DNA of 64,000 nucleotides from Zoogloeaceae bacterium (GTDB taxonomy: Bacteria; Pseudomonadota; Gammaproteobacteria; Burkholderiales; Rhodocyclaceae): positions 1 through 64,000 of the forward strand of contig JAITSU010000090.1 in NCBI GenBank assembly GCA_031287525.1, given 5' to 3'. How positions within the stretch are numbered: the stretch's first letter is position 1; each line of letters starts with the position of its first letter. The notes beneath the pieces are model-generated. The model was not told where the DNA came from, made no database searches, and was given only the letters and a program-made list of their open reading frames with translations. The position numbers and the translations under genes were made by a program. Positions 10,296-19,447 of this stretch are shown here, one piece after another.

Positions 10296-10363
10296 TAAAT
10301 CACTTTAAGAACAATGTTTAATAAGATGATTTTATTGAATTTTTATTCACGAAAGCCTAACCC

Positions 10364-11152
10364 ATGTGCCTGATTTTATTCGCCTGGCAGACGCGCGCCG
10401 ATTACCCGTTGATCCTCGCCGCCAACCGCGACGAATTCTACTGTCGCCCCACCCTGCCCCTCGCCCCGTGGCAAGACGCCCCGGACATCATCGGCGGACG
10501 CGATTTGGCAGCCGGTGGCGGCTGGCTCGCCTGCCATGCCGATGGACGCTTCGCCGCCGTCACCAACGTGCGTCAGGGATTACAACCCCTTGCAAACGCG
10601 AAATCACGCGGGCAACTCATCACAAACTACTTTAAGAATAACCAACAACCACATGAATTTATTGAAAAAATAGAACATGAATCCTATGATGGCTTCAACC
10701 TGCTGCTCGGCAGCCGACAGGCGCTTTACTACACCTCCAACCGCAACAACGTCCCCCCCGAACCCCTGCGCCCCGGTATCTACGGACTCTCCAATCACCG
10801 TCTGGACACCCCTTGGCCGAAAGTCGTCACCGCCAAACAAGCTTTCACCGCCGCACTGGATACCTTGCCCACACCCGAACCCTTCTTCCAACTCCTCGCT
10901 AATCGTAGCTCTGCCCCTGACCAAGACCTGCCCCAAACCGGCATTCCCCTCGCCGTGGAACGAATGCTGTCCGCCATTTTCATCACATCCCCAGACTACG
11001 GCACCCGCGCCTCAACCCTGCTGCTCGCGCACCGGGACGGACATTTCAGTATGGTGGAAAGGAGTTTCGGAACGAATGGCGAGGCACTGGGAGACGCTGT
11101 GGCGACAACCGCCCCGCTCATGTCACAAAGAAGGAATCAAAAACCAGCGTAA
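10364..11152 (+). CDS. NRDE (TANGO2-like) family protein
   Basis: The N-terminus begins MCLILFAW, with Cys2 as in the Ntn-like NRDE family. It continues with the name-giving motif ANRDEFYCRP and the GGRDLAAGGGWLA motif. The length of 262 residues fits. Eukaryotic TANGO2 is linked to haem and lipid handling, but bacterial members are poorly characterised. It follows ygfZ by 68 bp and may be co-transcribed. Nothing clear was found in the 137 bp after it. Confidence 0.85.
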   Translation: MCLILFAWQTRADYPLILAANRDEFYCRPTLPLAPWQDAPDIIGGRDLAAGGGWLACHADGRFAAVTNVRQGLQPLANAKSRGQLITNYFKNNQQPHEFIEKIEHESYDGFNLLLGSRQALYYTSNRNNVPPEPLRPGIYGLSNHRLDTPWPKVVTAKQAFTAALDTLPTPEPFFQLLANRSSAPDQDLPQTGIPLAVERMLSAIFITSPDYGTRASTLLLAHRDGHFSMVERSFGTNGEALGDAVATTAPLMSQRRNQKPA

Positions 11153-11289
11153 TGACATTGATTTCTTGCAATCGCGCGTAATTTTTGCATGACAGGCAAA
11201 AATCCCCAGCGTCTCCCGTGACTTACCCGGTAGCTTGGATGATAAGCGCCTCAAAGTCGCCCATAAAACCGTGAGCCGCCCGTAACGGC

Positions 11290-11709
11290 TTACCCTGTTT
11301 TCAGCTTCATTTGACCGTAACGCTCGTCCTCGTCTTTTTGGTTGCGGATGGCTTGCAAAACATCATGGCTTCGTCGGCTGTTGCGCGGGCGGATGAGAAA
11401 ACCGCCCGCCTTGGCGGAGTTGATGAGTTGCAGGTTCACGCCGCGAAATACCCGGTCGGCTAGGCGTTTGGCGATGCGCTGCGCGAATTCCGTAAATTTC
11501 TTCGTCCAATACGCCCCCAGCGCCGCCAGTTCTGCGGTAATTTCCCGCGTGGGGGAAGCGTCCTGCGCGATTTCACTTTCACGGGCGCGGTAGCGGGCGG
11601 TCAGCCACCAGCGGTAGGACTTGTCCATGTCGTGAATCATCGCCAGCAGTTGCTTTTGATACCATACCCGCAGGGCGGCGGAGGGCTGAATTGGGCGGAG
11701 CTTTTTCAT
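11290..11709 (-). pseudogene. Phage head-morphogenesis protein, 5' fragment
   Basis: The 139-residue frame begins like phage minor head/morphogenesis proteins: KLRPIQPSAALRVWYQKQLL, then SYRWWLTARYRARE and the helical ALGAYWTKKFTEFAQRIAKR stretch. Family members are considerably longer, so this is probably only the N-terminal part. Its ATG overlaps the portal frame stop as ATGA, the original phage operon arrangement. No other head, tail or integrase genes remain nearby. The homology is judged from pattern memory, not from a search. Confidence 0.6.
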
Positions 11710-12956
11710 TCCGAAACGCCAGCAGCCGCCATCTTTTCCCGAATCGTCGATGCTCTCATACCAACACGAACGCCTTTCACGCCGCCCGCTTTGGCTTTTT
11801 CAAGCAACGATTCGTAACGCTCTTTCCCCGCATTAAAGGCGGCTTCTTTTTTTGCCGTGCCTTCGTTTGTTTTCAGCCCTGCTTTTTTCGCCAGCCATCC
11901 TTCAGCCGATACTATTTTGCCTTCATGGGCGGAAGAACGTGATTTTGGAATCCAGACCAATGATTGCCTGTTCTGGTAAGCCTCACGCTGGGCGGGGGTG
12001 CCACGGCGCATCAATTCTTCGCGTCCGCCCCATTCAATCAACTCCAAAGCGGATTGATAATCGGGGTTGTCGATTCCATAAGCCTTTTCTGTCTCACGCC
12101 TGATTTCTGGCGGCCGACTGATATTTTCATGTCCATCCGGTATTTTTGGCGCAGCCTTCTGCGGTGTCGACTGTTCGCCTTTGTGTCCTACAGGCGTTTT
12201 TGCGCCCATGAAGTCCTTGCGGATTTCGCTGAATTTTTGCCCGGTAAATTTTCCGCCCGCGCCGCGTATTATTTCTCCGCCTTCGCCTATCTCAACATGA
12301 GCGCCCTTGATGGTTTTCCACTCATCCATTGCCAGCGCGTAATCCAGCGCGTGGAGGCGTTCTTCTGAATCCATCGCGGCATTCAAGCCTTCAAATTCCA
12401 TTGACGCCAGCGATGAATCCCCCACCATCCCCGCCTTGTCCATATCGTCCAGCCCTTCGCCGCTGCCGAATTTCGCGGCGGGCGCTTCCGGCACGTCTTC
12501 CGGCTCAATGGAGGAATACCCGCTGTCATAATCCGCCGCCAAGCCTTCGCGGACTTCTTCAGGCGACAAGACGCCACGGTCAAGATAGATGGCGTCACGG
12601 TCGGCTTTTGTCTTCAGCGTCGCCGCGCGTTTCGCGTCGTCCTCGTCGTTAATCGGGATGAACTCCGCGCGAATATCCGGGTCAATCGCGCCGAACAGAT
12701 GCCCCTGCATCAAATCAATCAGACGGTTTATCGGTTTCCGAAATATCTTCTCCTGCTTCGCGCTCACATGGTCGTAGTAGTTCCGTAAATCGCTCTCGCC
12801 CGTAGCGTTCAAACCGCCAGGGGAAATGCCCAGAAACTTGACGAAGGGAATGCGGAAAATCGCCGCCACAAATTCCAAAGCCTGACGCACGACATCGGTT
12901 GTACCGCTTAATGGCGTTTCCAGCTTGAAAGCGAGACGGCTGCCATCCCTGAATGA
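11706..12956 (-). pseudogene. Phage portal protein (DUF1073 type), 5'-truncated
   Basis: The frame reads DGSRLAFKLETPLSGTTDVV directly into ALEFVAAIFRIPFVKFLG and SPGGLNATGESDLRNYYDHV, the typical middle of DUF1073-type portals. It meets an in-frame TAG at 12957-12959 with no start, so the N-terminal half has been lost. The C-terminal part (LDRGVLSPEEVREGLAADYD onward) is extended by a lysine-rich tail ending at TGA 11706. An internal GTG at 12890 could give a 394-residue product, but this is most likely a relic. It marks the left edge of the nif island. Confidence 0.7.
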
Positions 12957-13039
12957 CTACGGGCATTGGAAATTCGCGGTTGTCTGATCAGTCTGGATGC
13001 AATCGTTATCCCTCGCCCACCTGTCACAGCAGAAACCCT

Positions 13040-13055
13040 TGTCGCCTTCCCGACA
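13040..13055. promoter_or_regulatory. NifA upstream activator site for nifB
   Basis: A perfect TGT-N10-ACA with extended symmetry (TGTCG, 6 nt, CGACA). It lies 62 bp upstream of the -24 element of the nifB promoter. GACAAG/CTTGTC half-sites recur at about 13066-13077. Confidence 0.8.
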
Positions 13056-13116
13056 AGCTACCCGACAAGTCTTGTCAAAAAAACACAACCCATTGTTTAT
13101 AAACAAATAAACGTTC

Positions 13117-13132
13117 TGGCATAGCGTTTGCT
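13117..13132 (+). promoter_or_regulatory. Sigma54 -24/-12 promoter of the nifB operon
   Basis: TGGCAT, 5 nt, TTGCT, with the invariant GG (13118-13119) and GC (13130-13131) ten bases apart. It lies about 35 bp before the nifB GTG. Together with the upstream NifA site it gives standard nif control. Confidence 0.9.
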
Positions 13133-13166
13133 GTTGGCTCTGTAATCATTTTCAGGAGCCCTCAAA

Positions 13167-14753
13167 GTGGACTTGCCTGTTCTCTCCAATACCGCGTCCG
13201 CTGCGCTATCCGGCGGCGGTTGTTCATCAGGTGGATGTGGTACTGCGCCCGATGCGCTTTCGCATTTGCCCGACCCTGTTCGTGCCAGGGTGCGAGACCA
13301 TCCTTGTTACTCGGAAGAAGCGCACCACTATTTTGCGCGTATGCATGTTGCCGTCGCGCCAGCGTGCAATATCCAGTGCAATTATTGCAATCGCAAATAC
13401 GACTGTGCCAATGAATCGCGCCCCGGTGTGGTGTCGGAATTGCTCTCGCCCGACCAAGCCATCAAGAAGGCGCTGGCGGTGGCGGCGACGATTCCACAGA
13501 TGACGGTGTTGGGCATTGCCGGTCCTGGCGACCCGCTTGCCAATCCGGAGCGTACTTTTGAAACCTTCCGCCAACTCTCTGCCAAAGCGCCGGACATTAA
13601 ATTGTGCGTGTCCACCAACGGGTTGAATCTGCCGCAGTACGCGGATGAAATCGCCAGACACAACATCGACCATGTGACCATTACCATCAACTGCCTTGAC
13701 CCGGAAATCGGCGCGCGGATTTATCCGTGGATTTTTTGGGAGAACCGCCGCATTCGGGGCGTGGAGGCTGCTGCCATTTTGATTGAGCAGCAGCAAAAGG
13801 GACTGGAAATGCTGACGACGCGGGGGGTTCTGGTGAAAGTAAATTCGGTGTTGATTCCCGGCGTCAATGACACGCATCTGCAAGAAGTTTCCAGAGTGGT
13901 GAAAGCCAAGGGCGCGTTTTTGCACAATGTCATGCCCCTGATTGCCGAAGCCGAGCACGGCACCTATTACGGCATCATGGCGCAGCGCAGCTCGACGGCG
14001 GTAGAATTGCAGACTTTGCAGGATGCCTGTGCGGGCGATATGGCAATGATGCGTCATTGCCGCCAGTGTCGGGCGGACGCCGTGGGCATGTTGGGCGAAG
14101 ACCGGGGCGCGGAGTTTGCGCTGGACAAGCTCGATGCCCTGAATATCGACTACGACTCCGCCATGCGTCGCCGCAAGGAAGTCCGCGAAGCCATCATCGA
14201 ACAGTTGGCAAGCCAGCGGGAAGCCAAAGTCAAAATTGCCGAAACCACCAACAAACGGGAAATGCGTTGGTCGCTGGCGGCGGATGCGGAACAAACAGCA
14301 CAGGTGAGCGCCATGCCAATGCCCCAAACCCAAACCGCCTTGCGTCCTGTGCTTATGGCGGTGGCAACGACAGGGCATAAGCTCATCAACCAGCATTTCG
14401 GTCATGCCAGGGAATTTCTGGTGTATGAGGCGTCCAGCGCCGGAGTGCGCTTTATCGGACATCGCAAGGCTGGCCTGTATTGCAGCGGCAGCGAACAATG
14501 CAATGACGACGACAATGCTTCATCCGCAGAATCCACGCTGGAAGGCACCATTGCCGCGCTCTCCGGTTGCGAAGTCGTGCTCTGCTCCAAAATCGGTTAC
14601 GAACCCTGGAAGCGTCTGGAACAGGCGGGCATACAGCCGAATGGCGAGCACGCCATGGAAGACATCGAAGCGGCGGTGTTGTCCGTATATGGTGAAATGA
14701 TGGCGGCTGGCAAACTCGCCAACACCGCGCCAACCGCAGTCAAAGCCGCTTGA
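13167..14753 (+). CDS. nifB: Nitrogenase cofactor precursor (NifB-co) synthase, radical SAM
   Basis: NifB fuses two [4Fe-4S] units and inserts carbide from S-adenosylmethionine to make the 8Fe core of FeMo-co. The start is GTG 13167 with AGGAG 8 nt upstream. The radical SAM motif CNIQCNYC places ligands at Cys67, Cys71 and Cys74. The Cys pair in GGCSSGGCG near the N-terminus is typical. After about residue 390 comes a NifX/NafY-like cofactor-binding domain (HKLINQHFGHAREFLVYE), the two-domain form found in proteobacteria. It is first gene of nifB-fdxN-nifO-fdx-nifQ-draG. Confidence 0.98.
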   Translation: MDLPVLSNTASAALSGGGCSSGGCGTAPDALSHLPDPVRARVRDHPCYSEEAHHYFARMHVAVAPACNIQCNYCNRKYDCANESRPGVVSELLSPDQAIKKALAVAATIPQMTVLGIAGPGDPLANPERTFETFRQLSAKAPDIKLCVSTNGLNLPQYADEIARHNIDHVTITINCLDPEIGARIYPWIFWENRRIRGVEAAAILIEQQQKGLEMLTTRGVLVKVNSVLIPGVNDTHLQEVSRVVKAKGAFLHNVMPLIAEAEHGTYYGIMAQRSSTAVELQTLQDACAGDMAMMRHCRQCRADAVGMLGEDRGAEFALDKLDALNIDYDSAMRRRKEVREAIIEQLASQREAKVKIAETTNKREMRWSLAADAEQTAQVSAMPMPQTQTALRPVLMAVATTGHKLINQHFGHAREFLVYEASSAGVRFIGHRKAGLYCSGSEQCNDDDNASSAESTLEGTIAALSGCEVVLCSKIGYEPWKRLEQAGIQPNGEHAMEDIEAAVLSVYGEMMAAGKLANTAPTAVKAA

Positions 14754-14768
14754 AGCGAGGAGAAGAAT

Positions 14769-15047
14769 ATGGCGCTTTCCATCACTGATTCCTGCGTGAA
14801 TTGTTGGGCGTGCGTTGATGTCTGCCCCAACCAGGCGGTTTACCAGGATGCGCCGGGTTTTGCCATTGATGCCGACAAATGCACCGAATGCATGGGGGAA
14901 TTTGCGGAAGCCCAATGCGCCGCCATTTGCCCCATTGAGTGCGCCATCATGGACGAGTTGGGTGTGCCCCTGAATCCACTCGGCAGCCTGAGCGGAATCC
15001 CTCTGGAAAAACTGCTTGCCCTGCATCCGCATCTGGAAATGGCTTGA
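14769..15047 (+). CDS. fdxN: NifB-associated 2[4Fe-4S] ferredoxin
   Basis: The 92-residue protein has two cluster motifs: CVNCWACVDVCP and, in the second half, CTECMG followed by CAAICPIEC with an insertion between cysteines. This is the form of nif-linked FdxN ferredoxins. AGGAG lies just before the ATG and the gene starts 15 nt after nifB. Such ferredoxins supply electrons to NifB or to nitrogenase; the NifB link is inferred from position. Confidence 0.9.
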   Translation: MALSITDSCVNCWACVDVCPNQAVYQDAPGFAIDADKCTECMGEFAEAQCAAICPIECAIMDELGVPLNPLGSLSGIPLEKLLALHPHLEMA

Positions 15048-15048
15048 A

Positions 15049-15495
15049 ATGGCGTACATCACCTTTTACGAAAAACCCGGCTGTGGCGGCAATGCCAAAC
15101 AAAAGGAACTGCTGCTTGCCGCCGGACACACGCTGAATGTCAAAAACCTGCTGACTGAACCCTGGACGCGGGAAAGTCTGCTTGCCTTTCTCTCGCCCTT
15201 GCCCGTACCGCAATGGTTCAATCGCTCTGCGCCGATGGTCAGGGATGGTCGCGTCAATCCCGACGACATTGACGCGGAATCCGCCATTAACCTGCTCTTG
15301 TGGTATCCCCTGCTGGTGCGCCGTCCCTTGATGGAATCGTCAGAGCAGCGCAAAGTGGGTTTCGTGCCGGAAGAAGTTGACGCCTGGGTTGGTCTTGCCG
15401 GGCAATCCGCGACGGAAGACGAATTTGGCTGTCAGGGCAACATCGGACAATGCGCCGAACATCATCACGACAGCGCGGACTCACGCAGACCTTGA
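15049..15495 (+). CDS. ArsC-like nitrogenase-associated protein (NifO type)
   Basis: 148 residues with an arsenate-reductase/thioredoxin-like fold: YITFYEKPGCGGNAKQKELL at the start, then WTRESLLAFLSPLPVPQWFN and the RRPLMES stretch typical of ArsC/Spx-like proteins. Such proteins recur beside nifB and are named NifO or nitrogenase-associated; a role in molybdenum partitioning has been proposed. The start at 15049 lies 1 nt after the fdxN stop, so translation is coupled; an upstream in-frame ATG at 15016 lies inside fdxN. The Cys-rich C-terminal tail (CQGNIGQCAEHHHD) might bind metal. Confidence 0.8.
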   Translation: MAYITFYEKPGCGGNAKQKELLLAAGHTLNVKNLLTEPWTRESLLAFLSPLPVPQWFNRSAPMVRDGRVNPDDIDAESAINLLLWYPLLVRRPLMESSEQRKVGFVPEEVDAWVGLAGQSATEDEFGCQGNIGQCAEHHHDSADSRRP

Positions 15496-15508
15496 ATGAG
15501 GAATCAAC

Positions 15509-15805
15509 ATGCCCAAAGCCAAAGTTACCTTTGCCGATAACGGCGTTACCGTCACCGTACCCGCAGGTACGCGCCTGATTGAAGTCTCCGAACAGGCGGG
15601 CGCATCCATCGTTTATGGCTGCCGCGAAGGTGAATGTGGCACTTGCCTGACCAGAATCGTTTCCGGCGGCGAAAACCTCGCTGAACCCTCAATGCTGGAA
15701 GACGAAGTGCTGAAAAACCTGCTCGCCCGCCACGACCAACGTCTGGCATGTCAGGCACAGGTCTTGGGCGGCGAAATTGTGGTCAACCCTTACTTGAAGA
15801 CCTGA
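15509..15805 (+). CDS. [2Fe-2S] ferredoxin, plant type
   Basis: 98 residues with ligands in CREGECGTC and a fourth in RLACQAQV, the C-x4-C-x2-C...C arrangement of plant-type [2Fe-2S] ferredoxins. It lies 13 nt after the NifO-like gene and 6 nt before nifQ. It could feed electrons to the nif system or act like the Azotobacter FeSII (Shethna) protein, which protects nitrogenase from oxygen. FeSII proteins are somewhat longer, so that identity is uncertain. Confidence 0.85.
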   Translation: MPKAKVTFADNGVTVTVPAGTRLIEVSEQAGASIVYGCREGECGTCLTRIVSGGENLAEPSMLEDEVLKNLLARHDQRLACQAQVLGGEIVVNPYLKT

Positions 15806-15811
15806 AACGCC

Positions 15812-16384
15812 ATGAACGCCAGCACCGTCGCTACTCATCGCCAACTCATCCTGGCGGATTTGCTTGCCCGTCCGGTTGCGGCGCAGGTGTTTGCCGACCC
15901 CAATCGCCCCATCCTCGCCAGCCTGATTGCCGGACGCTGCTGCGGCGCAGGGGTCTTGCCTGCCCATCTCGGTCTGTCACCCGCCGCCCTTGCCCAACTT
16001 TGGGCAGACTACTTTCCCGGCGGCAAAACTTTTCTGCCCCCGCAAACCCTGAATGAAACACCGGAGCGTCAGGACATCATCGACCTGCTGCTCGCACACC
16101 GCGCCGGACAATATCCCTCCGAATTCTGGCTTGCCAACATCGTCGCCACCGCCTGCGCGGGCAACGAACATCTCTGGCGCGACCTCGGTCTTGCCGACCG
16201 GGGCGAACTCTCGCGCCTGCTCTTTAACGCCTTCCCCGCGCTGGCGCGGCAAAACACCGGCGACATGAAGTGGAAAAAATTCATCTACCGCCTCTACTGT
16301 GCCCGCGACGGTGTTTACGTCTGTCCAGCGCCCTCCTGCCGCGAGTGCATCGACCATGCCAATTGCTTTGCCCCCGAAGAATGA
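15812..16384 (+). CDS. nifQ: NifQ, molybdenum donor for FeMo-co
   Basis: NifQ carries a Mo-Fe-S cluster and donates molybdenum during cofactor assembly on NifEN. The hallmark C-terminal motif CPAPSCRECIDHANCF (C-x4-C-x2-C-x5-C) is intact, and the 190-residue length is normal. The preceding MKWKKFIYRLYC block is also typical. Its end overlaps the start of draG by 29 nt in another frame. Confidence 0.95.
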   Translation: MNASTVATHRQLILADLLARPVAAQVFADPNRPILASLIAGRCCGAGVLPAHLGLSPAALAQLWADYFPGGKTFLPPQTLNETPERQDIIDLLLAHRAGQYPSEFWLANIVATACAGNEHLWRDLGLADRGELSRLLFNAFPALARQNTGDMKWKKFIYRLYCARDGVYVCPAPSCRECIDHANCFAPEE

Positions 16385-17411
16385 ATGCGCTGATCGCTCC
16401 GAACGCGCCAAAGGCGCTTACCTTGGGCTGGCGGTAGGCGACGCGCTGGGCGCGACGGTGGAATTCCTCACGCCCGGAGAAATCCGGCACAAATTTGCCA
16501 ACCGGTTTGCAAACCACGACGGCAAACACAAAGACATCATCGGTGGCGGCTGGCTCAATCTGAAAGCCGGTCAAATCACCGACGACACCGCCATGTCGCT
16601 GGCGCTCGGTGAAGCCATCCTGATGAATGGCGGCAAGGTCGACGCGCTGGCGTCCGCCCACGCCTTCGACAACTGGATGCGAAGCAAACCCATCGACATC
16701 GGCAACACCGTGCGCCGCAATCTCATCCACTTTCGTCAAACCGGCATCCCCGCAGCGCCGGCAAGCGAACACGACGCCGGTAACGGCGCCGTCATGCGCT
16801 TGTTGCCCGTGGCGCTGGCAACGCTGGATTATGACGCAATCGACATCGCCGCCGCATTCAAAGCGCAAGCCCACGTCACCCACAACAACCCGCTTTCCGA
16901 CGCGGGCGGCATCTGCCTGATCAACATGCTGCACATCGCCCTGCAATCCGGCACATGGATCGCGCTGAAAGCCGCTGCCAAGGCGCTGGAATCCCAAAAT
17001 CCCGAATACGCATGGAGCAAAACGAAGAAACAGGAAAATCCCAGCGGCTACGTCGCGCACACGCTGCAAGCCGTATTTCAGGCGTTTTTCGCCACCGACA
17101 GCTTTGAATCCTGCCTCATCAATGTCGTCAATCGGGGCGGTGACGCCGACACCACCGGCGCCATCGCCGGTATGCTGGCTGGCGCATGGTACGGCGAACA
17201 CCAGATTCCTCCGCGCTGGAAAATCGCATTGGACAAAACCATCGCTCGTCGCTGCGAAGAACAGGCGGACGCTTTGTTGGCTTGTTCAACAAGCGCAGCC
17301 CGAAACCCGCAGGACGAGCCACGTTGCATCGCCCCGCCAGTCAAGGCATCTGTTCAGGCTGGCTCACAAAGCCGATTTTCCCCAGACCCATACGGGCAGA
17401 GCGCGCCATGA
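16356..17411 (+). CDS. draG: Dinitrogenase reductase ADP-ribosyl hydrolase
   Basis: DraG removes ADP-ribose from NifH and reactivates nitrogenase. The Mn-site motifs are present: YLGLAVGDALGATVEF, ITDDTAMSLALGEAI and NRGGDADTTGAIAGMLAG. The ATG at 16356, inside nifQ, is the best available start (351 residues). The catalytic domain ends near residue 295. About 50 residues follow (QDEPRCIAPPVKASVQAG and beyond) with no family counterpart I recognise, and they overlap exbD on the opposite strand by 71 nt. Its partner draT lies about 44 kb away at 61145. Confidence 0.93.
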   Translation: MPIALPPKNECADRSERAKGAYLGLAVGDALGATVEFLTPGEIRHKFANRFANHDGKHKDIIGGGWLNLKAGQITDDTAMSLALGEAILMNGGKVDALASAHAFDNWMRSKPIDIGNTVRRNLIHFRQTGIPAAPASEHDAGNGAVMRLLPVALATLDYDAIDIAAAFKAQAHVTHNNPLSDAGGICLINMLHIALQSGTWIALKAAAKALESQNPEYAWSKTKKQENPSGYVAHTLQAVFQAFFATDSFESCLINVVNRGGDADTTGAIAGMLAGAWYGEHQIPPRWKIALDKTIARRCEEQADALLACSTSAARNPQDEPRCIAPPVKASVQAGSQSRFSPDPYGQSAP

Positions 17412-17757
17412 TGCGCGCCAGCACTTCGTAAGGTGTGCTGGCATCCGCCTGAATGTGGATTTCCGGTTGCGGAATACGGCGGGCGGCTTCCTGCATGAGC
17501 GGTTCCAGCGCCGCCTCCGTACTCGCCTCGCCGTTCCAGTAAATGCTGCCGTCCGCTTTGATGCCGAGTTGTACCGTTTCCGGTTTGATTTCCGTTGGCG
17601 CGCTGTTCGCCCTGGGCAACTCGATTTTGACCGCGTGGGTCAGCAAGGGGGCTGCGACGATAAAAATGATGAGCAGCACCAGCATCACGTCAATCAACGG
17701 AATCATGTTGATTTCAGAGTGCGGCGGATCGCTCTGGGGACGGGGATGGAATGCCAT
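17341..17757 (-). CDS. exbD: ExbD-type TonB energy-transducing protein
   Basis: 138 residues from ATG 17757. One transmembrane helix (NMIPLIDVMLVLLIIFIVAAPL) carries the proton-path Asp in LIDVMLVLL. A periplasmic domain (VQLGIKADGSIYWNGE through MGLGKIGFV) follows. With ExbB it converts proton-motive force into TonB movement. The start overlaps the exbB stop as TGATG. Its 3' end overlaps draG antisense. It is last in tonB-exbB-exbD, whose promoter carries nif-type signals. Confidence 0.93.
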   Translation of the reverse strand: MAFHPRPQSDPPHSEINMIPLIDVMLVLLIIFIVAAPLLTHAVKIELPRANSAPTEIKPETVQLGIKADGSIYWNGEASTEAALEPLMQEAARRIPQPEIHIQADASTPYEVLARIMARSARMGLGKIGFVSQPEQMP

Positions 17758-18518
17758 CAGCAAGCTCCCGCAACATGGGGGATGACATTTTCAGGCTGCG
17801 GCGCTGCCTGCAAGCGCCTTGCTCTATGCTGTGAGGAGGTGAGCCGGTCGAAACAGAAAATGCTGAACACATCATGGGCGTAACTTTCCATTTCCCCGAT
17901 GAAATGACGATTCATGCGGGTCAGGGCGTTGTACGCCAACAGTGCGGGAATGGCGACACCCAGCCCGCAAGCGGTCATGATGAGCGCCTCGCCTACCGGC
18001 CCTGCAACCTGGTCAAGACTTGCCTGACCGGAAAAACCAATACCGAGCAGCGCGTGATAAATACCCCAGACCGTACCGAACAAACCCACAAAAGGCGCGC
18101 AAGAAGCAATGGAAGCCAGGGATGTCATGCCCGTTTCCAGATTGCGGCTTTCGCGGGCGATACCGCGCTGCAAAGAGGCGCTGATGAAATCGTCTGCCGC
18201 GTTTGTTGTCGTATTGGATACTTCCCGCGCTGCCGCCTTGACAAGCTGATTGGCAAGCACGCCTTCTTCCAGCAGCCTGGCGAAGGGATGATTCATGCGC
18301 TCTTGCATCCAGAGGCGACGGGCGTCTTCCCGATTCCGCAGACGGTGAAATGCGGCAAGAAAAACCTTGCTCCGGTTTCTGAGAACGCTGTTTTGCCAGA
18401 ATTTGACCAGCATCAGATACCACGACAAGAGCGACATCGTGACCAGAACCAGCAGGACAAAAATCCCCACCGCATCGGCACGACTCAAAAAATGGGCAAA
18501 GCCAAAAGATTCAGGCAT
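17757..18518 (-). CDS. exbB: ExbB-type proton channel subunit
   Basis: 253 residues with three membrane spans: about residues 16-38, then the conserved cytoplasmic-to-membrane region SLASIASCAPFVGLFGTVWG, and GPVGEALIMTACGLGVAIPA. These motifs define the MotA/TolQ/ExbB family. It lies between tonB and exbD, so it serves TonB rather than Tol-Pal. A gap of 4 nt separates it from tonB. Confidence 0.94.
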   Translation of the reverse strand: MPESFGFAHFLSRADAVGIFVLLVLVTMSLLSWYLMLVKFWQNSVLRNRSKVFLAAFHRLRNREDARRLWMQERMNHPFARLLEEGVLANQLVKAAAREVSNTTTNAADDFISASLQRGIARESRNLETGMTSLASIASCAPFVGLFGTVWGIYHALLGIGFSGQASLDQVAGPVGEALIMTACGLGVAIPALLAYNALTRMNRHFIGEMESYAHDVFSIFCFDRLTSSQHRARRLQAAPQPENVIPHVAGAC

Positions 18519-18522
18519 GGTT

Positions 18523-19275
18523 TTAACTCCGTAAATTAAATCGAATGGGTACCATCACCCAGCCCGCGACGTTTTCCTGTCCGCGTCGCGCTGGAATAAA
18601 ACGCCAGCGCCAGACCACATCGGATGCCGCCTTGTCGAGCCGTTCAAAGCCGCTGCTTTTATGCAACGCCACCTTGTCCGCCTTGCCTTCCGGCGTGATG
18701 TGGATGTACAGCGTCACCAACCCCTGCTCATAGAGGCGACGCGACAAGGGCGGATATTCCGGTTCAGGATTGGAGAGGTAAGCCGCGCCAAAACGGGGGG
18801 GCGTGATTTCCATGTTGCTTTCTCCGGCTGCTGCCGAAGTTTCCGCAACACCCGCATTTTCTTCGGACAGGGAAGAAATCGTCGCAACCGGCGCATCCGG
18901 CGCATTTTCTTCTTCAGCGACAAAGCGATGCCCTTCACCAGCAGATGTGTCGGAACGCACTGCCAGCACAGGGGCAGGCTTTCCCTGCCTGGGACGCGCA
19001 ACGGGCTGTGGACGCACAGGCAAAGGCTGTGGGGCGATTTCCGGTTCCGGCATGAGCCAAACAGCGGACTCTGGCGCGGATTGCCCGGACTCAATCCAGC
19101 TTGCCTGCAACACGCCCATCGCCAAATGCGGGCGGGTAGAACTTTTCAAATACCATGCCGCCGCCACGCCCGCTCCATGCGCCGACAAGACCAGTACGAG
19201 CAGAAAGGCACGTAGCGGCAAGGAAACATCCGCGCTTCGTCGGGAAAAGGAATCAAGTGGCGGAAATGTGGTCAT
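18523..19275 (-). CDS. tonB: TonB energy transducer
   Basis: 250 residues. An N-terminal membrane anchor (LRAFLLVLVLSAHGAGVAAA) is followed by a proline-rich linker (LPVRPQPVARPRQGKPAPVL). The C-terminal TonB domain reads PEYPPLSRRLYEQGLVTLYI through VVWRWRFIPAR. It spans the periplasm and energises the divergent TonB-dependent receptor. Its promoter at 19311-19326 has a consensus sigma54 element, unusual for a tonB gene and indicating expression under nitrogen fixation. Confidence 0.93.
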   Translation of the reverse strand: MTTFPPLDSFSRRSADVSLPLRAFLLVLVLSAHGAGVAAAWYLKSSTRPHLAMGVLQASWIESGQSAPESAVWLMPEPEIAPQPLPVRPQPVARPRQGKPAPVLAVRSDTSAGEGHRFVAEEENAPDAPVATISSLSEENAGVAETSAAAGESNMEITPPRFGAAYLSNPEPEYPPLSRRLYEQGLVTLYIHITPEGKADKVALHKSSGFERLDKAASDVVWRWRFIPARRGQENVAGWVMVPIRFNLRS

Positions 19276-19310
19276 GGCGCAGATTCGGAAACCATCAATA
19301 CAACAGAATT

Positions 19311-19326
19311 CGCAACATGCGTGCCA
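19311..19326 (-). promoter_or_regulatory. Sigma54 -24/-12 promoter of tonB-exbB-exbD
   Basis: On the minus strand the sequence reads TGGCAC, GCATG, TTGCG, a consensus element with GG-N10-GC. The predicted start is near 19300, about 25 bp before the tonB ATG. Confidence 0.85.
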
Positions 19327-19447
19327 TCACAGTATTCAATGATTTATAGCGTGCGTACCGGAACATCGTTTCTGCGCCCCGCCTGACGACGCCCCCTGAA
19401 TCAGCGCCACCGCAGCACGCTTGCGGGGTGCCTTCCTGTTTGCGATA

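Noticed and set aside
13022..13037. TGT-N10-ACC near nifB as a second NifA site
   Set aside because: One base off, and it lies next to the perfect site at 13040-13055.
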